Assembly: GCF_029813115.1 (NCBI RefSeq)
Contig: NZ_JAPZDS010000001.1
Location: 186,001 to 250,000 of the forward strand
Direction: 5' to 3'
Length of the DNA: 64,000 nucleotides
Source: Aureimonas sp. SK2
GTDB taxonomy: Bacteria > Pseudomonadota > Alphaproteobacteria > Rhizobiales > Rhizobiaceae
The number at the start of each line of letters is the position of its first letter. The stretch's first letter is position 1. The position numbers and the translations under genes were made by a program. The notes under the pieces were generated by a model that saw only the letters and a program-made list of their open reading frames with translations, had not been told where the DNA came from and searched no databases. Positions 44,823 to 53,570 of the stretch are shown piece after piece.

Positions 44823-47030
44823 TCAGCCCCGGCGACCAAGGGTCAGGTCGCGCTCGATGTCGAAACCGGCGCCGAGACGCATCTTGTAGACCTGATAGTT
44901 CTCCATCACCCGCTGGACGTAGTTGCGGGTCTCGGTGAAGGGGATCAGCTCCACCCAGTCCACCACCTCGTCGATCGACTTGCGGCGCGGGTCGCCGAAC
45001 CGATCGATCCACTCGCGCGCGCGGCGCGGCCCGGCGTTGTAGGCCGCGAAGGTCAGGATGTAGGATCCGTCGAAGTTCGAGATCTGCTGGCCGAGATACT
45101 GGGTGCCGAGCAGCGTGTTGAACGACACGTCGTTCTGCAGCTTGGAGTCGGAGTAGGAAAGGCCGGCATTCTTGGCGAGGCTCCGGCCCGTCGCCGGCAT
45201 GACTTGGAGGAGGCCCAGCGCGCCGACCGGCGACTTCGCCGTTGGGTTGAAGGCGCTTTCCTGCCGCGCGATCGCGTAGGCCAGCGCTTTGCCGGAGGCG
45301 GAGATGTTGGCGCTGGCCGGGATCACGCCGATGGGGAAGGCGAGGGCGGGCGCGTCGACGCCGCGCGAATAGGCGGCCTTGCCGACGCCGAGCGCCAGGC
45401 TGTGGTCGCCGCGCCGTTCGGCCATGGAGGCGAGGATCGCAAGTTCCCCGGGGCTGTCGAGTTCGTCGGCGAGCGCGCGGTAGAGGCTGTCGGCGCGCCA
45501 GGGCGAGCCGATCGATTCCAGACGCTTGATCGCCTGCACCGCCTCGCGGTTCTCGAAGGTGCGGCGCTCGCCCGCGGAGGGGCTGGGATAGTCGATCGCC
45601 CCGGGCGCCCGGCCGAGCTTGGCCGCCGCGAGCTGGCCGTAATAGGTCGCGCCGTAGCGCGCCGCGCGGCCGTAGTATTCGCGGGCGTTGCCCGGCCCGC
45701 CGGCTTCCGCCGCGCGGCCCATCCAGTAGAAGGCGCGGGACTGCGTGAGCGGGCGCGAGGAGATCTGCGCGATTTTCGCGAAGTGCTTGGATGCGGTGCC
45801 GGCATCGTTGAGGTAGCGAAGGGCGTACCAGCCGGAATGGAACTCGGCCTCCACCGCTTCGGTCACGCCCTCGGCGGAGTGCGCGGCGACGAGACGGTAG
45901 GCGGCGCGGCGCTCGCCCTTCTCCAGAAGCATGCGCGAGATGATGCGCCGCTCGTTCCACCAGGCGTCGGCATCCACAAGCGCGGTCCGGTCGCGCGGCG
46001 CCTTCTCCAGGATCGCCGCGGCCTCGACGATGCGGTCCTTCTTGCGCAGGTTCTCGGCGGCGGTGAACAGGTAGCTCGGGTCCGACTTCAGGCTCGGATG
46101 CACCGCCGCCAGAAGCGCGTCGGCATTGCCCGCGCCCTGGATCGAGGCGGCGCGCGCCTTGAAGAGCGATTCTGCGTTGGCGAGCTTGGCGACGCGCGAG
46201 GCGTCGCCCACGCGGTCGGCATAGAGCAGCTTGTCCATGCGGAACTTGTGGTCGGCGCGGGTCAGCAGCGCGCCGAAGCTGGAAAGCATGCGGCTCTCCA
46301 GCGACTTGTCCAGCCGGTCGTTGCGCCAGGAGCGCACGATCAACTCCTTGGCCTTGCCGGCTTGGCCGAGCGCCAGATAGGCCTGGGCGAGAGCCATCGC
46401 GCCTTCGGGCGTGCGCGGCGCGTCGCCGGCAAAGGCCGACACGACGTCGCGCGCCGGCATCGGATCGCGCAGGAGGGCGCGCTCCAGGTTGGCGCGGATG
46501 GTGGACATGCCCGGCCAGCTGCGAAGCTCCAGCGCCGTATGCGCGATCTCGGCCGCCGGCACGTCGCTGGTGCCGCGCAGCGCGATGGCCCAGGACAGGA
46601 TGTGACGGTCGAGCGAGCCGGGCGTCATGCCCTCGCGGATGGCGAGCGCGCGCGGGATGTCGCGATGGGTGGCGTCGAGCCCGGCCTGGAGGTCGCCTCG
46701 GATCGGCGCGACCTTGGACGCGCGCGAGCCCATGGCGGCGATGGACGAGGTGAAGGCCATCGCGTCCGTCGGGGCGGCGCCGGGCCGGGCCGCGGGCGCC
46801 GGCGCCTGGGGCCGGCGCACCAGCGGGTTGGAGGACGGGGCGGCGGCCGGCGGCGCGCCGAAGCGGCCGGGATCGGGCTGCGCTTCCTTGCGGCCGAAGA
46901 GCTTGGGCATCTTCACCTCGGGCAGCCCGAGGCGCGGCATCTCGAACGAGGCGACGGGCGCGGTTCCCGTCAGGAGGACCGACACAAGGACGGGCGCCAG
47001 AATCAGTCGGGCTCGGGTCGAACGTGTCAT
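44823..47030 (-). CDS. Soluble lytic murein transglycosylase (Slt-type)
   Basis: This 735-residue periplasmic protein starts at the ATG at 47030 behind AGGAGG. It has a signal peptide (about residues 1-27), a Pro-rich linker, a long helical superhelix of the Slt U-domain type (about 100-560) and a C-terminal SLT catalytic domain with Glu591 in RQESAFNPTA, then ALGLLQVMPAT and YNAGPRRAREW. It cleaves the glycan strand to 1,6-anhydro muropeptides. Confidence 0.93.
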   Translation of the reverse strand: MTRSTRARLILAPVLVSVLLTGTAPVASFEMPRLGLPEVKMPKLFGRKEAQPDPGRFGAPPAAAPSSNPLVRRPQAPAPAARPGAAPTDAMAFTSSIAAMGSRASKVAPIRGDLQAGLDATHRDIPRALAIREGMTPGSLDRHILSWAIALRGTSDVPAAEIAHTALELRSWPGMSTIRANLERALLRDPMPARDVVSAFAGDAPRTPEGAMALAQAYLALGQAGKAKELIVRSWRNDRLDKSLESRMLSSFGALLTRADHKFRMDKLLYADRVGDASRVAKLANAESLFKARAASIQGAGNADALLAAVHPSLKSDPSYLFTAAENLRKKDRIVEAAAILEKAPRDRTALVDADAWWNERRIISRMLLEKGERRAAYRLVAAHSAEGVTEAVEAEFHSGWYALRYLNDAGTASKHFAKIAQISSRPLTQSRAFYWMGRAAEAGGPGNAREYYGRAARYGATYYGQLAAAKLGRAPGAIDYPSPSAGERRTFENREAVQAIKRLESIGSPWRADSLYRALADELDSPGELAILASMAERRGDHSLALGVGKAAYSRGVDAPALAFPIGVIPASANISASGKALAYAIARQESAFNPTAKSPVGALGLLQVMPATGRSLAKNAGLSYSDSKLQNDVSFNTLLGTQYLGQQISNFDGSYILTFAAYNAGPRRAREWIDRFGDPRRKSIDEVVDWVELIPFTETRNYVQRVMENYQVYKMRLGAGFDIERDLTLGRRG

Positions 47031-47314
47031 CTGGCCTCCTGCTGCAATGCTGCCACACCCGCGCGAACACGGGCGCCATGGTTGACCAAAGCTTGCCCGA
47101 ACGCGGTGAAGAAGGCGTAAACCCTTCCCAACTCGTACCATCCCCTTCGCTTGTTTCGTCGTGATGGCTTCTTTATGGTGCGCCCGTCCGCGCGGACGAT
47201 CGGTCACGTCTCCGGCCGTCCAGCGTGCGGCGGGGACTCCGATCCCATCGCCCGACCCGAGCACGCCCGACGTCGCTTCGGCACCTTCATCCGCACGTCG
47301 ACGGGAGTGACGAC

Positions 47315-48199
47315 ATGACCTTCAAGGGTTCGATGACGGCCTTGGTAACGCCGTTCGCCGAGGACGGCAGCCTGGACGAGGCCGCCTTCCGCGCCCTGGT
47401 CGAATGGCAGATCGGCGAGGGCACGCACGGGCTCGTGCCCGTCGGCACGACGGGCGAGAGCCCGACGCTCTCCCATGCCGAACACAAGCGCATGGTCGAG
47501 CTCTGCATCGAGACGGCGGCGGGCCGCGTGCCGGTGATCGCGGGCGCGGGCTCCAACAACACGGTGGAGGCGATCGACCTCGCGCGCTCCGCCGAGGAAG
47601 CGGGCGCCGACGGCGTGCTCGTGGTCACGCCCTACTACAACAAGCCGACCCAGCGCGGCCTCTACGAGCACTATGCCGCGATTGCCCGCGCGGTGACGCT
47701 GCCGATCATCATCTACAACATCCCCCCGCGCTCTGTGATCGACATGACGCCGGAGACGATGGGGCGTCTGGCGCACGACTTTCCCAACATCATCGGCGTG
47801 AAGGACGCGACGGCCAAGCTCGACCGGGTTCCCGAGCAGCGCATCACCTGCGGCAAGGATTTCATCCAGCTTTCGGGCGAGGACGCGACGGCGCTCGGCC
47901 ACATGGCGCATGGCGGTCGCGGCTGCATCTCGGTCACCGCCAACGTCGCGCCGCGCCTGTGCTCCGCGTTCCAGGAGGCGTGTCTCACCGGCGACTTCGC
48001 CAAGGCTCTGGAATACCAGGACCGTCTGATGCCCCTCCACAAGGCGATCTTCATGGAGCCGGGCGTTTCGGGCACCAAATACGCCCTGTCGCGCATCGGC
48101 CAGGGCCGCAACCGCGTGCGGCTGCCGCTGGTGCCGGTGGAAAGCGCGACCGAGCAGGCGATCGATGCGGCCCTGCGCCACGCCGGCCTCCTGAATTGA
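47315..48199 (+). CDS. dapA: 4-hydroxy-tetrahydrodipicolinate synthase
   Basis: This 294-residue TIM-barrel enzyme makes the first committed step of lysine and meso-diaminopimelate synthesis (pyruvate with aspartate semialdehyde). The Schiff-base lysine is K163 in GVKDAT, the tyrosine is Y134 in [10 protein letters not shown], and the TTGES motif is at about 45-49. The start at 47315 follows GGGAG. smpB begins 79 bases downstream. Confidence 0.95.
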   Translation: MTFKGSMTALVTPFAEDGSLDEAAFRALVEWQIGEGTHGLVPVGTTGESPTLSHAEHKRMVELCIETAAGRVPVIAGAGSNNTVEAIDLARSAEEAGADGVLVVTPYYNKPTQRGLYEHYAAIARAVTLPIIIYNIPPRSVIDMTPETMGRLAHDFPNIIGVKDATAKLDRVPEQRITCGKDFIQLSGEDATALGHMAHGGRGCISVTANVAPRLCSAFQEACLTGDFAKALEYQDRLMPLHKAIFMEPGVSGTKYALSRIGQGRNRVRLPLVPVESATEQAIDAALRHAGLLN

Positions 48200-48278
48200 T
48201 AAAGCGGCCCTTCCGGCCCATCTAGAGAAGGTGCCGCCCACGGCGCCTTCCTTTCCTTCCGGGCATTTTCCGAGATCC

Positions 48279-48758
48279 ATGGCCAAGCTGCCGAAATCCA
48301 AGTCCAACATCGCCGCGGAGAACCGCAAGGCGCGCTTCCACTACGAGATCGTGGACACGCTGGAGGCCGGCATCGTGCTGACGGGCACGGAGGTCAAGGC
48401 GCTGCGCCTCGGCAAGGCGACGATCGCCGAGTCCTACGCCACGGAGGAGGACGGCGAGATCTGGCTGATCAACTCCTACGTACCGGAATATCTCCAGGCC
48501 AACCGCTTCAACCACGAGCCCAAGCGCCGCCGCAAGCTGCTGGTCCACAAGACGCAGCGCAACCGGCTGGCCGGCGCCGTGCAGCGCGACGGCATGACCC
48601 TCGTGCCGCTCAAGATCTACTTCAACGACCAGGGCCGGGCGAAGCTGGAACTGGCCGTCGCGCGCGGCAAGAACGCGCCGGACAAGCGCGAGTCCATGAA
48701 GGAGCGCGACTGGAACCGCCAGAAGCAGCGCGTGATGAAGGAAGCCAGCCGCGACTGA
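48279..48758 (+). CDS. smpB: SsrA-binding protein SmpB
   Basis: This 159-residue protein has the SmpB core (N-terminal [10 protein letters not shown], the [12 protein letters not shown] segment and the [15 protein letters not shown] loop) and a basic C-terminal tail ([17 protein letters not shown]). It carries tmRNA to stalled ribosomes. No tmRNA gene is visible nearby. The start at 48279 gives the standard MAK N-terminus. Confidence 0.95.
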   Translation: MAKLPKSKSNIAAENRKARFHYEIVDTLEAGIVLTGTEVKALRLGKATIAESYATEEDGEIWLINSYVPEYLQANRFNHEPKRRRKLLVHKTQRNRLAGAVQRDGMTLVPLKIYFNDQGRAKLELAVARGKNAPDKRESMKERDWNRQKQRVMKEASRD

Positions 48759-48790
48759 CGAGGGCTCTTGCGCTCGCGCGCACGCGGTCT

Positions 48791-48814
48791 AACCTCCCCT
48801 CCAAAAGGGAGGTT
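48791..48814 (+). promoter_or_regulatory. Hairpin sequestering the peroxiredoxin Shine-Dalgarno
   Basis: A perfect 8-base stem (AACCTCCC at 48791-48798, GGGAGGTT at 48807-48814) with an 8-base loop contains the ribosome-binding GGAGG (48808-48812) in its 3' arm. Outer arms CGCAC (48779-48783) and GTGCG (48816-48820) could extend it to the start codon. There is no T run, so a terminator is unlikely; an RNA thermometer-like or protein-controlled leader is possible. Confidence 0.5.
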
Positions 48815-48820
48815 CGTGCG

Positions 48821-49402
48821 ATGACCGAATTCACCACCCTGCCGGAGGGGCTCGAACCGCCGACCGACGACGGCGGCGCGTCCCACCTCGTCGGACGCCG
48901 GCTCCCGGCGGTCGCCCTGTCGTCCACCGCCGGCGGCCGGGTCGACCTGTCCGCGATCCGGGGCCTCTGCGTCGTCTATGCCTATCCCATGACCGGGCGT
49001 CCCGGCGCGCCCCTGCCGGGCGGCTGGAACGAGATCCCCGGCGCGCGCGGGTGCACGCCGCAGGCCTGTTCGTTCCGCGACCACTGGAACGATCTGCGCG
49101 AACTCGGCGTCTCCGCCGTCTACGGCGTCTCGACCCAGACCACGGCCTATCAGCGCGAGGCGGCCGAGCGCCTTCACCTGCCGTTCCCCCTTCTCTCGGA
49201 TGCGGCTCTCGAGTTCCAGGAGATGCTGGATCTGCCGACTTTCGAGGCCGATGGCGAGACCCTCCTGAAACGCCTGACCATGATCGCGCGCGACGGGGAG
49301 ATCATAGCCGCCCTCTACCCGGTGTTTCCGCCCGACCGCAGCGCCGCCGACGTGGCAGAGTGGCTGCGACGACAAGACAGGGCGGAACGAAACAGGCACT
49401 GA
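48821..49402 (+). CDS. Peroxiredoxin, BCP/PrxQ-like
   Basis: This 193-residue thioredoxin-fold protein has YPMTGRPG in the position of the usual resolving strand, then GCTPQACSF with two cysteines five residues apart (C-x4-C), matching PrxQ-type peroxidatic and resolving cysteines, though the surrounding motif is atypical. It would reduce peroxides with thioredoxin. It lies after smpB on the same strand but behind its own hairpin leader. Confidence 0.8.
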   Translation: MTEFTTLPEGLEPPTDDGGASHLVGRRLPAVALSSTAGGRVDLSAIRGLCVVYAYPMTGRPGAPLPGGWNEIPGARGCTPQACSFRDHWNDLRELGVSAVYGVSTQTTAYQREAAERLHLPFPLLSDAALEFQEMLDLPTFEADGETLLKRLTMIARDGEIIAALYPVFPPDRSAADVAEWLRRQDRAERNRH

Positions 49403-49586
49403 CCTGCGAGGCTTCTCTCTTGCCAACCGGCGATCGGAGTCGTCCGGCGCTCGCCTGCGCTGCCGAAGGCGAGCGCCGGTCCTTGCTACTTCGATTGGCC
49501 GCCCAACAATGGCCTGCGAGCATCCGCCCTCACGACGGCCCGGTCGCCGAGGGCGGCCAGTGGAGCGTGCGCAGGAGTTCGAGAGC

Positions 49587-50261
49587 ATGGGTCTCCCATC
49601 GTGGGCTGAGGTCAGGCGGCGGTGGCTGACCCGTGCGCTCGTCCTGCGTTCGGTGCCGATCGGCATCGTCATTCTAGCGGGCGTCGTGGCAACGACCTGG
49701 ACGCACGATCTTCTCGGCGATCATCGCGACCTCGTGGTCCATACCTATCGCGTGATCGAAACGACCAAGGATGTTCTGATCGGACTTGACGATGCCGAGA
49801 CCGGCGAGCGCGGCTTCCTGATCAGCGGCGATCGCCGCTTCCTCGACCCTTACGAGAAGGCCCTTAGGCGGCTCGAGCCGATACGCCGTCAGTTGCGCGG
49901 CCTCGTGTCCGACAATGCCGGACAGCTCGCGCGGATCGATCGGCTCGACGGGCTGATCGACACAAAACTCGGCGAACTCGCGCAATCGGTGGTGCTCTTC
50001 GAGCGAGACGGCTTTCCCGCCGCGCAGCAGCAGGCTGTCGCGATGATGGAGCGCGCAACGATGGACGAGATCCGTCACGTGATCGGCGAGATCACCGAGA
50101 CGGAGAAGTCCCTGCTGGCGGTGCGAGACTCGTTGGTCGATCGCGATGAGAACCGGGTTCGGCTCGTTGCCCTGTCCATCGCACTCGCTTCGCTTGCTGT
50201 CCGCACGGGAGTGGAGATCCATCTGGCGCGCCGGGAGCGGCGCAAGATGGGAAGCGCATAG
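49587..50261 (+). CDS. CHASE3-domain membrane protein without an output domain
   Basis: This 224-residue protein starts at the ATG at 49587. A first membrane helix (about residues 25-45) is followed by a CHASE3 sensor domain with VIETTKDVLIGLDDAETGERGFLI (residues split here for brevity: ETGERGFL near 74-81). A second hydrophobic helix (about 197-213) ends in HLARRERRKMGSA and a stop. CHASE3 normally feeds a histidine kinase, cyclase or receptor; none follows in any frame. It may be a stand-alone sensor or a truncated receptor. The gene is 173 bases upstream of the molybdo-fold gene on the same strand. Confidence 0.75.
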   Translation: MGLPSWAEVRRRWLTRALVLRSVPIGIVILAGVVATTWTHDLLGDHRDLVVHTYRVIETTKDVLIGLDDAETGERGFLISGDRRFLDPYEKALRRLEPIRRQLRGLVSDNAGQLARIDRLDGLIDTKLGELAQSVVLFERDGFPAAQQQAVAMMERATMDEIRHVIGEITETEKSLLAVRDSLVDRDENRVRLVALSIALASLAVRTGVEIHLARRERRKMGSA

Positions 50262-50434
50262 GGCTCGAAAGCGAGAACCTGCCGAGACGTCTCGATGCCA
50301 GCGGAGTCAGGGGAGGCTCCAGGTTGTCAGGCCGTATAACATTGACGCCGGACGTGTGAAGAAACCTCAGGTTCTGTCGATTCATCGGAATTTAATTGAA
50401 GCTGGCTAAATCACGGAGCCCTGCAGGAGGTTTC

Positions 50435-50938
50435 ATGGTCACTCGCCGCGTCCTGGTCCAGGGTCTTTCCCTTTCGTTGCTCGGTCTCGCGAGTCGGCAT
50501 TCCAATGCGGCGTCGGAAACCCCTTTCCTGCGTGTCAGCGGTGAGATCGGAGCTGGAGAGGGGCCTGGCGAGCGGGTCTTCGACGCGGTCAGTTTCGCCG
50601 CTCTGCCGCAGACCCATATCCGCACGGCGACGCCATGGCACCAGGACGCCGTCGACTTCTCGGGCGTATCGGCCAAAAATCTCTTCACGGCCGTGGAAAG
50701 GCGAGGTGCGAACGCCCAGCTCATCGCTCTCAACGACTACATGGTCGAGGCTTCGATCGATGAGGTCGTCGCGGCTGATGGCCTGTTCGCGACCCATCAG
50801 AACGGCGTCGCCATGCCGATCAGCGACAAGGGTCCGATCTTCCTCCTCTTCCCCTTCGACGATCGGCCGGAACTCAGGCATCAGGCCTATTACAGCCGTG
50901 CCGTATGGCAATTGTCCGAAGTTGTCGTCACAACATGA
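50435..50938 (+). CDS. Periplasmic molybdopterin-oxidoreductase-fold protein, cysteine-free
   Basis: This 167-residue protein starts at the ATG at 50435 behind AGGAGG, with a signal peptide (about residues 1-26, near SNA-AS). The mature part has the small Oxidored_molyb/sulphite-oxidase-like fold (PF00174 type): ALPQTHIRTATPW, then DFSGVSAKNLF, ALNDYMVEA, and a closing DKGPIFLLFPFDD and AVWQLSEVVV. It contains no cysteine, so it cannot ligate molybdenum in the usual way. Such proteins are commonly encoded next to GGDEF/EAL or kinase genes and likely act as periplasmic ligand sensors. The stop overlaps the next start (ATGA). Confidence 0.75.
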   Translation: MVTRRVLVQGLSLSLLGLASRHSNAASETPFLRVSGEIGAGEGPGERVFDAVSFAALPQTHIRTATPWHQDAVDFSGVSAKNLFTAVERRGANAQLIALNDYMVEASIDEVVAADGLFATHQNGVAMPISDKGPIFLLFPFDDRPELRHQAYYSRAVWQLSEVVVTT

Positions 50939-52878
50939 CCGCGCTTGCACGGTTGCCGCTTCCCAGCCGCTTCGCGCGGGTGCGCTTCGGGCTCTTGACC
51001 GTCACGGCTCTGCTGGCGGCGGGGGTCCTAATCGCGAGCGTCCTCGCGGCTGGCTACCTCAATCGCATCGACGAGGCCTCGCGCTACAACCGCACGTTCG
51101 ACGCGGGACAGACCCTCGCCGAACTCCTGCGCTTGCAGATCGCCTTCGCGACGGCCAACGAGGCGACGGGGATCGACGGTCTGAGATTGCGGGCGGACAT
51201 CTTTAAGAACCGGGTCAGCCTTCTGGGCAGCGGAACATTTCCCCATCCCGAGATGAAGGGCGAACTCTACCCGCGACTGGTCGAGGCGGAGCGGCAGATA
51301 ACCACGCTGCTCGGCGAGATGCCGAGTGACGCTGCGGCAGCGAAGGCGGTGGCCGTACTCGAGCCGCTGGTCCAGCCGCTGGCACGCATGACCTCGCGTT
51401 CGCATGCGATGGCGGGCGACAACGTCGCGCAGACCCAGACGCGGTTGCGCAACATTTTCGGTGCCCTCACCGGCGTGACCCTCATCCTGCTCCTGTTCGG
51501 TGCAGCTCTGATCGCATTCGTGCTACGCCAGAACAACCGCCTCGACCGGACTCTCCGGACCGACTCCCTGACGGGACTCGCCAACCGGCTGGCGTTCGGG
51601 ACCTATCTCGAGCGCCAGCGCATAGATCGCAGCCGGAGCATGATCTTGGTCGATGTCGCCAACTTCAAGGCGCTCAACGATCTTCATGGCCATGACTTCG
51701 GCGACAAAGTGTTGCGCGGCATTGCCGACTGTCTGTCCGCCGCCGCACCCGACGCCTCGCTGATCGCTCGCATCGGCGGCGACGAGTTCGCGGTGCTCTT
51801 CGAGGGTGTCTATGCGCGGCAGCGAAGCCTGGCGGCCTGCGCGCGTATCGAAGAGGACATGTCGCGGCCCGTCATGGCGGACTGCGGACATATCCACGTT
51901 TCCGTGACGATAGGCTTCCGGGCGCTCAAGGCATCCGACGCAGCCCATACGGCCGAGATGTTCCTGAAGGAGGCGGACCTCGCTCTGCACGAGGGAAAGT
52001 CGGCGGGGCGAGGCGGCGTCACGGAGTTCCGGCCGGCGATGATGCAGGCCTTTCTCGACCGCCGCCGGCTCCAAAGCGAACTCCGGGGCTCGGCCGAACG
52101 TGGCGAGACCTATCTGGAATTCCAGCCCGTGGTGGATCTGCGCACGCATCGCACCCTCGGCTTCGAGGCGCTTCTGCGCTGGGAGCATCCGGAACTCGGA
52201 CTGATCTCGCCCGCGACCTTCATTCCGCTGGCTGAGGAAAGCGGCCTGATTCAGGACATGGGTCGCTGGGTGCTGAGCCGCGCGATCGAGGAGGCGGCCT
52301 CCTGGAATGCCGATATCTTCGTCGCCGTCAATGTGTCGGCTCGCCAACTGGCCGACCGGGGCCTCGTCGCCTTCATAGCGCAGGCGCTGGCCGCCCATCG
52401 GTTGCCGTCGGAGCGTCTGGAGATCGAGATCACCGAAACGGCCCTCGTCGACAACGATGGCGTCGCCATCGAGACGCTGCAGGGCTTACGAGCTCTCGGT
52501 TGCCGGATCGCGCTCGACGATTTCGGCACGGGCTACGCGTCGTTGAGCTATCTCCAACGCTTTCCCTTCGACAAGTTGAAGATCGACCGGTCCTTCGTGG
52601 AAGGATGCCGCATCGACAAGAACAGTTCGGCGATCATCGCCGCCGTCTGCGATTTGGCGAGCCGCCTGCGGCTTGGGATCGTCGCCGAGGGCATCGAAAC
52701 GGCAGAGCATCGAGATTTCGTGGCGCAGGCTGGCTGCGGCCTCGGGCAGGGCTACCTCTTCGACCGCCCGCTGCCGGTCGCCCGTGTCCTTGAACGGCTG
52801 GCGCGGGAGGCCTCGCAGCCCGCAGGCCTGTCTCCTACGATCGCCAACGAAGCCTTCCGCGCGGAGTGCGTCGCCTGA
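50935..52878 (+). CDS. Membrane GGDEF-EAL protein (c-di-GMP cyclase/phosphodiesterase)
   Basis: This 647-residue protein has membrane helices at about 18-40 and 176-198 with a periplasmic domain of about 135 residues between. The GGDEF domain keeps an intact GGDEF (G281-F285), and the EAL domain keeps E411 in FEALLRW, plus EITETAL, DDFGTGYASL, KIDRSF and VAEGIET. Both activities may be present; the EAL side is best conserved. It overlaps the molybdo-fold gene by 4 bases (ATGA), so that protein is the probable partner for its periplasmic domain. Confidence 0.88.
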   Translation: MTALARLPLPSRFARVRFGLLTVTALLAAGVLIASVLAAGYLNRIDEASRYNRTFDAGQTLAELLRLQIAFATANEATGIDGLRLRADIFKNRVSLLGSGTFPHPEMKGELYPRLVEAERQITTLLGEMPSDAAAAKAVAVLEPLVQPLARMTSRSHAMAGDNVAQTQTRLRNIFGALTGVTLILLLFGAALIAFVLRQNNRLDRTLRTDSLTGLANRLAFGTYLERQRIDRSRSMILVDVANFKALNDLHGHDFGDKVLRGIADCLSAAAPDASLIARIGGDEFAVLFEGVYARQRSLAACARIEEDMSRPVMADCGHIHVSVTIGFRALKASDAAHTAEMFLKEADLALHEGKSAGRGGVTEFRPAMMQAFLDRRRLQSELRGSAERGETYLEFQPVVDLRTHRTLGFEALLRWEHPELGLISPATFIPLAEESGLIQDMGRWVLSRAIEEAASWNADIFVAVNVSARQLADRGLVAFIAQALAAHRLPSERLEIEITETALVDNDGVAIETLQGLRALGCRIALDDFGTGYASLSYLQRFPFDKLKIDRSFVEGCRIDKNSSAIIAAVCDLASRLRLGIVAEGIETAEHRDFVAQAGCGLGQGYLFDRPLPVARVLERLAREASQPAGLSPTIANEAFRAECVA

Positions 52879-52880
52879 GA

Positions 52881-53570
52881 TCAGGCTGCGCGAGCCTCGT
52901 CGAGATGCTCGCGCACGGTTCGGAACACGTCCTCGAACATGGCCGTGGTCAGCACCCCCGTGTTCGTATTGTAGCGCGAGCAGTGATAGCTGGAGACGAC
53001 CCGCAGACCGTTCAGGTCGTGCGCGCCGCCATGGCTGAACGGCGCGTCCTTGAGGCGCACGCCGAGTGCCCGCAACGTTGAATCATGCGCGATGCGGCCG
53101 AGCGTGACCAGCGCGCGAAGTCGCGGCAGCCCTTCCATCGTGGGCGTCAGGAAGCGCCGGCAGGTGTTGATCTCGGGGCCGGTCGGCTTGTTCTCCGGCG
53201 GCACGCAGCGCACCGCGTTGGTGATGGCGGCGCCCTGCAGCTCGAGGCTGTCGTCCGGCCGCGCCTCGAACTCGCCCGTTGCGAAGCCGAATTTCTTCAA
53301 GGTCGTATAGAGGAGATCCCCGGCATAATCGCCGGTGAAGGGGCGTCCCGTCCGGTTGGCACCGCGAACGCCCGGTGCGAGGCCCACGACGAGGAGTTCC
53401 ACGGTCTCGGCCCCGCCGCGCGGCAGGAACGTGTCGACAGGCGCATTGTACCAGTCCGGCTCCCTGGCCCGCCATTCGTGGCGGAAGGCGGCAAGGCGCG
53501 GGCATAGCGGGCAGTCCTCCGGCGGCCTCGCGCCGGGCAGGGACGGGGAGTGCGTGAAGGGTCTGGTCAA
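52881..53570 (-). CDS. Uracil-DNA glycosylase, family 5 (UdgB)
   Basis: This 229-residue protein has the family-5 arrangement: an N-terminal CPLCPRL Fe-S pair, motif A GLAPGVRGANRTGRPFTGDY and later cysteines at VRCVPPENKP and TCRRFL completing a likely 4Fe-4S site. It removes uracil and hypoxanthine-type lesions. It starts at a TTG whose last two bases begin the NYN stop (TTGA), so translation is coupled. It is the second UDG in the window, after the family-4-like one. Confidence 0.9.
   Translation of the reverse strand: MTRPFTHSPSLPGARPPEDCPLCPRLAAFRHEWRAREPDWYNAPVDTFLPRGGAETVELLVVGLAPGVRGANRTGRPFTGDYAGDLLYTTLKKFGFATGEFEARPDDSLELQGAAITNAVRCVPPENKPTGPEINTCRRFLTPTMEGLPRLRALVTLGRIAHDSTLRALGVRLKDAPFSHGGAHDLNGLRVVSSYHCSRYNTNTGVLTTAMFEDVFRTVREHLDEARAA

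Noticed and set aside
44798-47120. A long open frame on the plus strand opposite the lytic transglycosylase
   Set aside because: It is a reverse-strand shadow; only its first part (the Nudix fragment at about 44575-44700) resembles a protein.
48759-48820. tmRNA (ssrA) gene next to smpB
   Set aside because: The gap is 62 bases and has no tRNA-like acceptor ends; only a leader hairpin is seen.
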